A stretch of 64,000 nt of DNA from Caldilineaceae bacterium SB0661_bin_32 (GTDB taxonomy: Bacteria; Chloroflexota; Anaerolineae; Caldilineales; Caldilineaceae). The notes below the pieces were generated by a model. The model searched no databases. It saw only the letters and a list, made by a program, of their open reading frames with translations, and was not told the origin of the DNA. Below, piece after piece: positions 42,154 to 51,121 of the stretch (its first letter is position 1; the number at the start of each line of letters is the position of its first letter). The stretch lies in NCBI GenBank assembly GCA_009841235.1, contig VXMH01000014.1, forward strand, positions 1 through 64,000. The letters run 5' to 3'. The position numbers and the translations under genes were made by a program.

Positions 42154-45100
42154 ATGATTCCCGGCGCAACCCGCAGCCGAGCCGCAATACTTTGTCTTGG
42201 TGGATGGGGCCTGCAGACGATGCTCCATTTGGCGCCGCGCCTGCACTCCGCCCAGGAACAGCGTAACGCTACCGGCGTCGACGGTCCTGATCTGACGCGC
42301 ATCACCCGCTTTGCCGCCCTCCTCCCGTCCGATCAACTCAATCATCAGGACGAGATTGCTCTCAATCTGTTCACCCTGCGTGATAACTGTCTTCCGCCCT
42401 TCTATCTCGAACGGCTGCTCACCGAACTGATGCGGTCGCCGCCCCCTGCCGTTCCTGAACTGCCGCAGACCACCAACCACTGGCGGTGGGCAACGAGCCA
42501 GCGGCGGGCCAGCCTGTTGCTGGCGTCGGCCGCAGACGCGCTGCACCCGCTCCAATGGCAGGCCACACCGTCTTCCCTGTATCCACCCGGGTCAGCGGGT
42601 GACCCGCCCACAGCCGCTAAGCCTTCTCGCAGGGGTCTGCCCTGGCCATTCCGCAGATCAAACAAGGACGCTGGCGCCGGCGGTGTTCCCGGCAGCGCCG
42701 AAAATCCCCCTACATCGCCCACAGCCCCGCCTGATACGCCAACGCGGCGGCATGCATTTCGCGCCGCCATTAACGACGGCGGCAGCATCGCCCATCTGGT
42801 CGCCTCCAATATCATCGATCCCATCCGCGCCGACACCCTTGTTCCCGGCGATCCCTTTGTACAGACGACTCTGTATGTGATTGCACCCCTCTATGAGCCG
42901 TTGACGTCGGCCCTGATCTGGCCAACGATCGCGCACCAGCTCAACTATCTGGGCCAGCGTCACATCGCCCAGGTTGTCGGCATCTTCGCCGCCGGCAGCT
43001 ACGCCACCGATACCAACCGCACTATCGAAGACGCCTCCTGCTACGCGGCACTGGCCGAATTGGAGGCATTCACCGGCCTGCGTCGCGCCAACCTCCAACA
43101 GGTCATCTCTGCCATTTGGAAAGGCTCCAAGGCACGGGGCACACTGCCAGAGGAGTGGCTGGGACGACCGCTCTTCGACCGCATCTATCTGGTGGATCGG
43201 GAAAAGAGCAATCAAGGCCTGGCCCGCAACAGCTACGAACTCTCCGTCCTCGTTGGCAACACCGTTCAGGCGCTCATCGCCGCCGATGGAGCCGCCTACA
43301 TTGATGAACAGGTCGGTATCGATCTGCGCAACGCCAGCGAACGGCCTTACAGCCTGCTGGGCGCAGCCGCCGATCATGTGCCGCTGGACTATATCTTCCG
43401 GGCCGCGCAGCAGCATGAGGGCAAGCGGCTCGTGCGCGAGCAGGTCCTGCTCCAGTCTGGGAGCGCAGACGGTTCACCCGCCGGCTCACCCTTGACCGGC
43501 GCCGCCAACCACTTGGAACCACTGGCCTCACTGCAGCATTTGGGCGCAACCTCGCATCAGGCGTTGAACCGGCTCATCAGGCAGATGCCCGACCTGTTCA
43601 ATGAACTGAACCCCGAGACGATCCAGGATCTTACAGTCCATTCGGGATACGTGCTGCCGTCAGCGACGGCGCGCAAGCTGCGCGGTCTCAATCCGATCCA
43701 CTGGCAGGCCGCATTCGACAATCAGTTCCAGAGTGTGCTGGCCCAGTCTGAAAAGGATTTCGGCGCCGGCGCTCTGGATACGGCTTGGGGACTGGCCGCC
43801 CTGGACGAAGACGGTCTACCCGTTGACCCCACCGATAACCGCTTTCTGCCGGCCGTTGTGCAGCAGATGCGCGCCCACCTGCTCTCACTGATAGGCTCCG
43901 AGCCGTCAGGACTCTTGCATGCGCGACGCCAGCTCCACCAGTGGCTGTTTGAATTGGAGCAGGAACGACTTTGGCCGGCGCTGCCAGCAGGGGACGCCGC
44001 CGCCTTTACGCCTACCGATGCAAACCGGGTTGAACGACAGTTGGAGTTGCGCGACTGGCGCAACCGCTATCGTCGCACTCTCGCCGATAAACCATCTCTG
44101 TTCGGAGCATTGACGCGGGTGCTCGGTCTGCTGAGTGGTATCGTTCTGCTGACACTGCTCTATCTGTTCGGCTCCGGGTTGGTCGGCAAAGCGGACGATA
44201 TCGTCACCGTGCAAAACGATCCCTCCGTACTTACCCAGCTGATGACCGGCGCGTCTCTGGACGCAGTCGTCGACTTCGTCGGCAACGAAGCCAACGCCGC
44301 CACATTTATCGGGCTGATGATCGGAGCGTTCCTCGGCGCGATCACCTCCTATCGGAGGCGGTCGCAGCGCGTGCAGAAGCTGCGCCGTGAGCGGGTCAAT
44401 CTGGCCTGTTCTGAACTGACCGCCCGCCTGCAGGACAGCGTGTGGCGGGGACTGGGCCGCGTCCATGATCGTCTGGAACAGATGCTCAAACAGATGGACA
44501 ATGTTCTTGAGCAGACCTGCCGGTCTTTGCAGGACTGGGCCGTCAGTGAAAAGATGCCGCCCCTTCCGCCGGAAGATGCGATCACCTCCCATCTATACCG
44601 GCCCCATCTCAGCCAGAATATGTGGGAACGCTGCCTGGCCTTCATGCGCGGCCGCCAGGATGTTGATGCCAGCATCCAGGCGGCTGGGCCTCCCCATTCC
44701 GCCGCGGGCGGCTACAGGGGAGGAGAAGGGCGCCTGCGCGCCATCTGGACAACGCCTCAACGTCTCGAACGGCTGGCTGCGCTGTTCACCGGCCAGGAAG
44801 TGTCGTCCCGCCCTCTCGCAGATATTCTGGCTTCTCATGTGCGCGAGAGCGCTCAGGCTGCCGTCGGCGAGAGCCAGACAGCCCTCCCCGAACAGGAGCC
44901 GGGCGGTGGACGGGCCGCACTCGACAGCGAGACCGAAGTAGCGCGCAAGGTATTCGTACGCTCGCTCGCGCAGGAGTACAATCTGGAGCATCTGCTCTGG
45001 CGCGACACGACCTCGGCAGAAGGTTTTGCCTCTCTCTATCCGGATGGGGAGTTCACGCCGGTCTCTACCGCCACCCTTCGCTATCTGGAAACGATGTGGA

Positions 45101-45447
45101 ATGCCGCCAAGCCCTCCGCCAACTACGACGTATCGGACCGGCTTGCAGCGCATGGGGTGCCAGTGGAGTTCGCAGCGGTCTCCGGCAACCCCGACAGCGA
45201 CCTGACCGAAGACGTAATGCAGAGCCTGCGTATCCCCCGCCTGTTGACCGGCAACCCCTTTCAGATCGCCTTCGTCCGCACGTTGCACGGTCTTGAGCTA
45301 AGAGATCTGGGAAGCATGACTCGCTATCTAACCGAGTTGGGCCGGATGGACAGCGCTTCACGTCAGCAGATCCTGCTTACGGACGCCATTCACGCCGAGA
45401 TGTATAATCAGCAGGACCCGCGCAGCGCCCGCTCCGCCTGGTCATAG
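42154..45447 (+). CDS. Membrane-anchored tubulin-like paralogue with degenerate GTP loop
   Basis: This is a 1097-residue protein. AAILCLGGWGLQTMLHLAPRL (10-30) parallels the GxGGxG start of the preceding tubulin-like protein. IAQVVGIFAAG...CYAALAELEAF (271-306) and FDRIYLVDREKSNQGLARNSYELSVLVGN (341-369) align with VVGIFFLPD...AYAALKELNYF and FDFIFLVGRTNRDGRSLARKAD there. Where the neighbour has GGTGAG, this protein has APLYEPLTSAL (244-254), so GTP binding is probably lost. Two membrane helices (about 651-680 and 712-735) are followed by a long helical cytoplasmic tail. It probably tethers the tubulin-like polymer to the membrane (inference). No ribosome site is evident at its start. Confidence 0.75.
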   Translation: MIPGATRSRAAILCLGGWGLQTMLHLAPRLHSAQEQRNATGVDGPDLTRITRFAALLPSDQLNHQDEIALNLFTLRDNCLPPFYLERLLTELMRSPPPAVPELPQTTNHWRWATSQRRASLLLASAADALHPLQWQATPSSLYPPGSAGDPPTAAKPSRRGLPWPFRRSNKDAGAGGVPGSAENPPTSPTAPPDTPTRRHAFRAAINDGGSIAHLVASNIIDPIRADTLVPGDPFVQTTLYVIAPLYEPLTSALIWPTIAHQLNYLGQRHIAQVVGIFAAGSYATDTNRTIEDASCYAALAELEAFTGLRRANLQQVISAIWKGSKARGTLPEEWLGRPLFDRIYLVDREKSNQGLARNSYELSVLVGNTVQALIAADGAAYIDEQVGIDLRNASERPYSLLGAAADHVPLDYIFRAAQQHEGKRLVREQVLLQSGSADGSPAGSPLTGAANHLEPLASLQHLGATSHQALNRLIRQMPDLFNELNPETIQDLTVHSGYVLPSATARKLRGLNPIHWQAAFDNQFQSVLAQSEKDFGAGALDTAWGLAALDEDGLPVDPTDNRFLPAVVQQMRAHLLSLIGSEPSGLLHARRQLHQWLFELEQERLWPALPAGDAAAFTPTDANRVERQLELRDWRNRYRRTLADKPSLFGALTRVLGLLSGIVLLTLLYLFGSGLVGKADDIVTVQNDPSVLTQLMTGASLDAVVDFVGNEANAATFIGLMIGAFLGAITSYRRRSQRVQKLRRERVNLACSELTARLQDSVWRGLGRVHDRLEQMLKQMDNVLEQTCRSLQDWAVSEKMPPLPPEDAITSHLYRPHLSQNMWERCLAFMRGRQDVDASIQAAGPPHSAAGGYRGGEGRLRAIWTTPQRLERLAALFTGQEVSSRPLADILASHVRESAQAAVGESQTALPEQEPGGGRAALDSETEVARKVFVRSLAQEYNLEHLLWRDTTSAEGFASLYPDGEFTPVSTATLRYLETMWNAAKPSANYDVSDRLAAHGVPVEFAAVSGNPDSDLTEDVMQSLRIPRLLTGNPFQIAFVRTLHGLELRDLGSMTRYLTELGRMDSASRQQILLTDAIHAEMYNQQDPRSARSAWS

Positions 45448-45534
45448 CCGCTACAACGCCGTGCGCAGCTTACTAAAGCTCTTCTGAGTTGAGAATAGAG
45501 TTCGAAAACGAATAACCGGGGTGACTGCAGTCGG

Positions 45535-46524
45535 CTAGTCCGCCACCGCTTCGCCGTACGCGCGCGCCGCGTCTGCCCTTTCCTCGTCCGACTCCCCCGG
45601 ACGCGCCGGCGGGACGCCCTGAATGCCGTCGGCAGCCAGCACCGGGATCAGGGCGGCAATCGCACACTCGACCATCGAATCATCCGGCGCGCGGGTGGTT
45701 ATGCGCTGGAGCAGCAGTCCCGGCGCAATCAGCAGCCGCATCAGCGGGTTTTCGGCGTGATTGGCACTGAAACGGATAATCTCATAGGAGATCGCGGCAA
45801 CCAGTGGGACCAGCAGCAGACGGGTGACAAAACGCAGAAGCAACGCCAGCCAAGGGTACTCGATCCAGGCGAAGGTGAGAGGGGCGAAAAGGAGAATGCT
45901 GATCACAAGCACGTACAGTAGGAAGCTGGTCCCGCAACGTACATGCTGTACACTGTACTTCTGTACATTGTCTATCGTAAGTCTCGCGCCGGCCTCGTAG
46001 GCATTGATCGCCTTGTGCTCCGCGCCGTGATACGCGAACACGCGTCGAATGTCGGGCAAAAGGCTGATCGCCCACAGATAGACCACAAACAGAATCAGGC
46101 GGATACCGCCTTCGGCCACGGCGTCGAGATAGGGGTTGTGTTCAAAGAAGCCGGCAAACCAGCGGCTGGCCATGGTGGGCACCAAAAAGAAAATCGCCAC
46201 CGCAAACGCGAGGCTCGTCGCGATCGTCGTCCACGCCACCGGGCCGGAAAACTCGACCTGCTCCTCAGCGTCATCCTCCTGCATTGCCACGTCCGCGCTC
46301 CACATCAGCGCCCGCATCCCCAGCCCAAGTGCATCCCACAGCAGGGCCAGCCCCCGTACGAACGGCCACTGCCCCCACTTGCGCGTATAGATCCTGGCCG
46401 TGAGTGGCTCCTCGTGGATGACGATCGTGCCCTGTGCGTTGCGCACGGCAATTGACATCGCCTTGCGGCCCCGCATCATCACGCCTTCAATTACAGCCTG
46501 GCCACCGTAGTATTGTTTGCTCAC
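45535..46524 (-). CDS. DUF1385 family membrane protein
   Basis: In this 329-residue protein [25 protein letters not shown] (about residues 4-28) is the diagnostic DUF1385 opening. [17 protein letters not shown] (about 155-171) is the second conserved block and [18 protein letters not shown] the third. About six membrane helices. The start codon is GTG at 46524. The family is widespread in Gram-positive and Chloroflexota bacteria, often with peptide-release-factor genes, and has no proven activity. Here it stands alone, convergent to the tubulin operon, 87 bases from its end. An extra C-terminal alanine-rich tail (about 300-329) is not conserved. Confidence 0.88.
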   Translation of the reverse strand: MSKQYYGGQAVIEGVMMRGRKAMSIAVRNAQGTIVIHEEPLTARIYTRKWGQWPFVRGLALLWDALGLGMRALMWSADVAMQEDDAEEQVEFSGPVAWTTIATSLAFAVAIFFLVPTMASRWFAGFFEHNPYLDAVAEGGIRLILFVVYLWAISLLPDIRRVFAYHGAEHKAINAYEAGARLTIDNVQKYSVQHVRCGTSFLLYVLVISILLFAPLTFAWIEYPWLALLLRFVTRLLLVPLVAAISYEIIRFSANHAENPLMRLLIAPGLLLQRITTRAPDDSMVECAIAALIPVLAADGIQGVPPARPGESDEERADAARAYGEAVAD

Positions 46525-46853
46525 TACTCATGCCCATTTGGCGAAGCGGCAGCGCTTTAGCCACCGCTCCCCAGTGTTGATTCGAAAGTGGTGGTTGCCC
46601 GCTTCCGCATAAGGAATAACCGAAACTGCGGCCTCGACCTACTGATCGAGGCTGCTCAATGAGAAAGTGATTGTAGCACTGCTTTTTTGGATGCAGCAAA
46701 CGCCGGATGATCCGTGCGGATGCCTGGCGCCTTCAGTTGGTCTGTTTCGTTTCTGACCACGCTTGGAAAGAGCAGCGTCAAAGGGGCTTGTAGGCTCCCT
46801 GCCAAATTGTGGTAAACGTCTGGAACCGTGAAACTGCTGGCGACAACAATTTA
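46525..46853. other. Divergent spacer upstream of the liv operon
   Basis: No gene or RNA is supported in this stretch. It separates the minus-strand DUF1385 gene from the liv promoter at 46854. Base composition is lower in G+C near its right end. Confidence 0.4.
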
Positions 46854-46900
46854 TTGACAGTGGGAAAATCCTTACAGTATCATCATTTTTACAGATGATG
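46854..46900 (+). promoter_or_regulatory. Promoter and small operator-like hairpin of the liv operon
   Basis: TTGACA (46854-46859) and TATCAT (46878-46883) are separated by 18 bases. CATCAT (46881-46886) and ATGATG (46895-46900) form an inverted repeat over the expected transcription start. TGAGGAGGAAAA at 46931-46942 is a strong ribosome site for the receptor gene. Confidence 0.65.
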
Positions 46901-46942
46901 CATTTGTGTTGACCCATACTACGGGTCGCTTGAGGAGGAAAA

Positions 46943-48199
46943 ATGCGTAACATTCTGTCACAACTCTCATTACTGCTGATAGCGTCTCTTCTGCTGACAG
47001 CCTGTGCCTTAGCGCCGCCCGCGCCGGTGGACGAGCCGGCCGCGGCCGCTCCTTCCGCAGATGAAGAAAAGATCATCTACCTTGGCGCCGCTGTCAGCGA
47101 AACCGGCAAATTTTCCCGCGAGGGCAAAGACACCCGTCAGGGGTACGGCCTCTGGCTGGACTGGGTGAACGACGAATACGGTGGCATCAAAGTCGGCGAC
47201 GATCGCTATAAGGTCGAGTTGATCATGTACGACGATGAGGGGGACCCCGATACGGCCGCCCGCCTCGTTGAAAAGTTGATCAACGAGGACCGCGTCGACT
47301 TCCTCCTGGGACCCTACAGCTCATTCCTGACCCAAAGCGCCAGCGCGATTGCCGAAAAGTACGACAAAATCATGATCGAGGGCAACGGCGCCGCCGAACC
47401 GCTCTTCGAACGGGGTTTCCAGAACCTGTTCGCAGTCTTGACGCCAGCGGGAAACTATACCCGGTCTGCTTTGCAGCTGCTGGCCGGGAAAGGAGCCGAA
47501 ACAGTCGTCATTGCCTACGAGGACACCGCATTCCCCACAAGTGTGGCCAATGGAGCCCAGCACTGGGCCGCAGAGTATGGGCTTGAGGTGTTGGGCGTCG
47601 AAACTTATCCTGTGAACGTGGCCGACGTCAGCGGCATTATGTCAAAGTTCAAGGATCTGGACCCCGATATCTTCGTGGGCGGCGGTCATTTTAACGACGC
47701 CGTTCTCTTCATTCGGGCGGCTAAAGAGCTGGACTTCAACCCCAAGGCCATGGTGATCACCGTCGGTCCCAGCAATCCGAAACTGATCGAAGAAGTCGGC
47801 GTCGATACCGAATATGTCATTGGCCCGACGCAATGGGAGGCGTCGATGAGCTACGCCGACGACTACTTCGGCACCGCCGCCGAGTACGCGGCGCGCTATG
47901 AAGATCTGTGGGGCGAGCCGCCCACCTACCAGGCCGCGGAATCGACTGCCACCGCGCTGGCCCTGCACATCGCCATTGAGCAGGCCGCCTCGCTGGACAC
48001 CGACGCTGTACGCGCAGCCCTGCGCGGCCTCGACGTGGTCACCTTCTACGGCCCCATTAACTTCGATGAAAAGGGCCGCAACGCCGGCAAACCGATGGGG
48101 GCAATCCAGATCCAGGACGGTGAGATTCTGGTCGTGGCGCCCTCCAACGCCGCCGTTGCCGAACTGAACTACCCGGCGCCGCCCTGGAAAGATCGCTGA
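46943..48199 (+). CDS. Branched-chain-amino-acid-type ABC substrate-binding lipoprotein (LivJ-like)
   Basis: In this 418-residue product the lipoprotein signal ends LLLTAC (Cys about residue 21). The mature receptor has IIYLGAAVSETGKFSREGKDTRQGYGLWLDWVN at the start, typical of LivJ/AmiC-type periplasmic receptors, and FLLGPYSSFLTQSASAIAEKY with the ligand-binding serine region. Such receptors take up branched-chain amino acids, amides, urea or other small acids; the ligand cannot be fixed from sequence. It leads a five-gene importer operon with a strong promoter and a near-ideal GAGGAGG ribosome site. Confidence 0.9.
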   Translation: MRNILSQLSLLLIASLLLTACALAPPAPVDEPAAAAPSADEEKIIYLGAAVSETGKFSREGKDTRQGYGLWLDWVNDEYGGIKVGDDRYKVELIMYDDEGDPDTAARLVEKLINEDRVDFLLGPYSSFLTQSASAIAEKYDKIMIEGNGAAEPLFERGFQNLFAVLTPAGNYTRSALQLLAGKGAETVVIAYEDTAFPTSVANGAQHWAAEYGLEVLGVETYPVNVADVSGIMSKFKDLDPDIFVGGGHFNDAVLFIRAAKELDFNPKAMVITVGPSNPKLIEEVGVDTEYVIGPTQWEASMSYADDYFGTAAEYAARYEDLWGEPPTYQAAESTATALALHIAIEQAASLDTDAVRAALRGLDVVTFYGPINFDEKGRNAGKPMGAIQIQDGEILVVAPSNAAVAELNYPAPPWKDR

Positions 48200-48321
48200 T
48201 CGGGAGGCGTGAGCGCAAAGGAGCAAGTTTGGCCGTTGTTGAATCCCGTAGTCTGGGCACTCGGCAACGACAAGACTAAGAGTGGGAAACGCCCGTTCCT
48301 CACCCCGCGCAAGTTAAGCCT

Positions 48322-49212
48322 ATGGACCAACTTCTGCAGGCTCTAGTCAGTGGGCTGCTGCTCGGCGGTTTCTACGCCGTGATGGTGCTGGGGTTCTCCG
48401 TGATCTGGGGCGTCATGGGCGTGATCAACCTGGCGCATGGTGAATTCCTCATGATCGGCGCATACATGGCGTGGGGTCTTTTTCGCTTTTTCGGTATGGA
48501 TCCGTTCGCCTCGCTGGTGCTGATCCTGCCCTCAATGTTCCTGGTCGGCTATCTGCTGCAAATCATTCTGATCAACCGCATCGTCGAGCGCCCCCATCTG
48601 ATGACTCTGCTCGTCACCTTCGGCGTCTCGATCGCACTTGCCAATCTCTTCAAAATCCAGTTCACGTCGGACCCGCGTAATGTGGCCGTAGCCTATAACG
48701 GCTCCGTGCAGCTGGCGGGAGTCACCTTCCCAATCGTCAAGACCATCATCTTCGGCGTAGCCCTGTTAATCATGGTCTGCCTGCACCTTTTCCTGCAGCG
48801 CACCCGCCTCGGCAAGTCGATCCGCGCCGCAGCCCAGAACAAGACGGCCGCCCGCATCGTTGGCGTAGACATCAACCGCGTCTACGCCATTACGGCCGGT
48901 ATCTGCATCGCCCTGACCGCAGCCGCCGGCGCCATGCTCAGCCCCACGCAGGCGATCTTCCCGTTCATGGGCCCGCCCTTCACCTTGAAGGCGGTCACGA
49001 TCACGGCTCTGGGCGGTCTGGGACGTATTCCCGGCGCGCTGATGGGCGGCATGGTTCTCGGCGTCACCGAAATCTTCGTCTCTACCTATGTGCCAGGCAT
49101 CGGCACCAATCTGGGCGTCGCCACCAGCTTTATCCTCCTGGTCCTGATCCTGGTTGTGCGGCCCCAGGGACTGATGGGCGGCCTGCGCCCGATCGACGCG
49201 GAGGCCGAGTGA
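48322..49212 (+). CDS. livH: Branched-chain amino acid ABC transporter permease (LivH-like)
   Basis: The 296-residue inner-membrane permease opens with LLGGFYAVMVLGFSVIWGVMGVINLAHGEFLMIGAY, the standard LivH start. AAAQNKTAARIVGVDINRVYAITAGI (about residues 173-198) is the ATPase-contact loop, and ALGGLGRIPGALMGGMVLGV the glycine-rich end motif. About eight membrane helices. Its stop overlaps the livM start region (GTGATG). It works with the next three genes and the upstream receptor. Confidence 0.93.
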   Translation: MDQLLQALVSGLLLGGFYAVMVLGFSVIWGVMGVINLAHGEFLMIGAYMAWGLFRFFGMDPFASLVLILPSMFLVGYLLQIILINRIVERPHLMTLLVTFGVSIALANLFKIQFTSDPRNVAVAYNGSVQLAGVTFPIVKTIIFGVALLIMVCLHLFLQRTRLGKSIRAAAQNKTAARIVGVDINRVYAITAGICIALTAAAGAMLSPTQAIFPFMGPPFTLKAVTITALGGLGRIPGALMGGMVLGVTEIFVSTYVPGIGTNLGVATSFILLVLILVVRPQGLMGGLRPIDAEAE

Positions 49213-50270
49213 TGGGAACCGGCCTACCCGGGAATGAGGGCGAGGGGAGAACCAGGAGAAAGACTCCCTTCCCATTTCTCGTTCCTGTCCGCTCGCTCCT
49301 CCCAGGCTGGACCGGGCTGGCGCTCTGGCTGCTGCTCCTTCTCCTGCTGGCTCTCTACCCATACACCGGCGTCTCCAGCTTGGCCCTGTTAGTCGGCAGC
49401 CAGATTTTCGTCCTGGTGACCCTGGCCTCTAACTGGAATCTGATCGGCGGCATGACCGGCTACGTCGACTTCGGCCACGCTGTCTTCTTCGGCATTGGCG
49501 CCTACATGATGGGCATCCTCGTGACCGGCGCGCCCCTTCTGATTTCCCCCGAGTGGGGTTTCTGGCAAGCCCTGCCCGCCAGCGGGGTTGCCGCGGCCCT
49601 TTTTGCCCTCCTGGTCGGCTTACCGACCCTGCGCCTCAAAGGACCCTATTTTTCCATTGCCATGCTCGGCACCCTGGTCGCGATGCGCGAGATCGCGCGC
49701 GTGCTGCGCCCGCTCACCGGCGGCGGCGTCGGCCTCAACCTGCCCCCGCTCCTCAACCGATTGGGTGACTACTACCTGATGTTGGCCCTCATGGGCCTGG
49801 TCGTGTCGCTGATCTGGTGGATCCAGCGCAGCGAGTTCGGGCAGAGCCTGATCGCCATCCGCGAGGACGAAATCGGCGCCGAGATGCGCGGCATCAACAC
49901 GACGCTCCACAAAATCGCCGCCTTCATGATTGCCGCCTTTTTCACCGGAATTGTCGGTGGATTCTGGGCCTGGCAGAATACCTATATCGACCCGGATGTC
50001 GTCTTCGTCGAAGCGCGCACCGTCGAGATGGTGATGATGTCGATGCTGGGCGGCCTGGGCACGGTCTGGGGCCCGCCTCTCGGCGCTGTCGTCATCTACT
50101 ATCTGCAGGACCTCCTCTGGGCCAATCTGTTCGACAGGCATCTTCTGGCGCTTGGCTTGCTTCTGGTCGCGATTGTGCTGTTCATGCCGGAGGGAATCCT
50201 CGGCACCTTGGGAGACCGCAGCAGCACATCGCTTGGACGGCTCTTGAGCCGCGTCGGCAGGAGCAAGTAG
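49212..50270 (+). CDS. livM: Branched-chain amino acid ABC transporter permease (LivM-like)
   Basis: The 352-residue permease contains NWNLIGGMTGYVDFGHAVFFGIGAYMMGIL, the LivM signature, then LRLKGPYFSIAMLG and IREDEIGAEMRGINTTLHK as the ATPase-contact loop, and MMSMLGGLGTVWGPPLGAVV. The first about 35 residues (NEGEGRTRRKTPFPF-like) are not conserved; their codons resemble the GAGGAGTGAG repeat family, so they may be translated repeat. The ATG at 49212 overlaps the livH stop; a GTG one codon earlier is an alternative. The C-terminus is normal. Confidence 0.92.
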   Translation: MGTGLPGNEGEGRTRRKTPFPFLVPVRSLLPGWTGLALWLLLLLLLALYPYTGVSSLALLVGSQIFVLVTLASNWNLIGGMTGYVDFGHAVFFGIGAYMMGILVTGAPLLISPEWGFWQALPASGVAAALFALLVGLPTLRLKGPYFSIAMLGTLVAMREIARVLRPLTGGGVGLNLPPLLNRLGDYYLMLALMGLVVSLIWWIQRSEFGQSLIAIREDEIGAEMRGINTTLHKIAAFMIAAFFTGIVGGFWAWQNTYIDPDVVFVEARTVEMVMMSMLGGLGTVWGPPLGAVVIYYLQDLLWANLFDRHLLALGLLLVAIVLFMPEGILGTLGDRSSTSLGRLLSRVGRSK

Positions 50271-50312
50271 TGGATTCTGGAAAGGATATGCAGCCAGCCG
50301 CAAACCGCGACC

Positions 50313-51062
50313 ATGACCTCTGACCGACGGCCCCTGCTGGAAGGGCATACCGTTTCCAAATACTTTGGCGGCCTGGCCGCCGTCAACAATGTGGATTTCG
50401 CCGTCTACCCCGGTGAAATCGTCGGCCTGATCGGGCCCAACGGCAGCGGCAAAACAACCCTTTTTGACTGCTTGAGCTGTTTACAGAAGATCGACAGCGG
50501 CAAGGTATTTTTCAAGGGTCGCGACGTGACGGGGGCGCGCCCCTATCAGGTCGCCAGAATGGGGCTGACGCGCACCTTCCAATCTGTGCGCGTCTATCGA
50601 AAAATGACCGTTCTCAGAAATATGCTGATCAGTCACCAGTGGCGGGATACATCGCTCTGGCGCATGCTGCGGCCCAGTCCTGCCAATACCGCCCAGCGCG
50701 CCCATCAACTGCTCGAATTCCTCCAGATCGAGCATCTGGCTGATGAGGAGGCAGGCCGCCTGTCCGGCGGACAGCGCCGCCTGCTGGAGATCGGCATGGC
50801 CCTGATGCCCGACCCCGATATCCTGCTTCTGGACGAAGCCACCTCCGGCGTCAATCCAACCCTGATCGAAACGATCAAGGATCGCATCCGCACACTCAAC
50901 GCCCAGGGGAAGACCTTCCTCCTGATCGAGCACAACATCAACTTCATCGCCGATCTCTGCAGCCGGGTCTACGTACTCAACCACGGCGAAAAGCTGGCCG
51001 AAGGCACGCCCCAGGAAATCCTGCAAAACGAAGCCGTTATCGACGCCTACTTCGGAGCCTGA
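50313..51062 (+). CDS. livG: Branched-chain amino acid ABC transporter ATPase (LivG-like)
   Basis: The 249-residue ATPase has Walker A GLIGPNGSGKTTLFDCLS, MGLTRTFQSVRVYRKMTVLRNM as the LivG-type Q-loop, signature LSGGQRRLLEIGMALM, Walker B DILLLDEATSGV and switch LLIEHNINFIADLC. All catalytic residues are present. It follows livM by 42 bases and pairs with the next ATPase to form a heterodimer. The ATG lies in a CCGCGACC context without a clear ribosome site. Confidence 0.94.
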   Translation: MTSDRRPLLEGHTVSKYFGGLAAVNNVDFAVYPGEIVGLIGPNGSGKTTLFDCLSCLQKIDSGKVFFKGRDVTGARPYQVARMGLTRTFQSVRVYRKMTVLRNMLISHQWRDTSLWRMLRPSPANTAQRAHQLLEFLQIEHLADEEAGRLSGGQRRLLEIGMALMPDPDILLLDEATSGVNPTLIETIKDRIRTLNAQGKTFLLIEHNINFIADLCSRVYVLNHGEKLAEGTPQEILQNEAVIDAYFGA

Positions 51063-51101
51063 TTCCGGCATCCTTCGTCCATTTACATGTCACCGAAGTT
51101 T

Positions 51102-51121
51102 CTGACCACTGACCACTACCA
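51102..51121 (+). repeat. CTGACCACTGA-type repeat abutting the livF start codon
   Basis: CTGACCACTGACCACTACCA ends directly at the ATG at 51122 and matches 42134-42153 at 17 of 20 positions. Longer relatives lie at 82-115. Confidence 0.6.
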
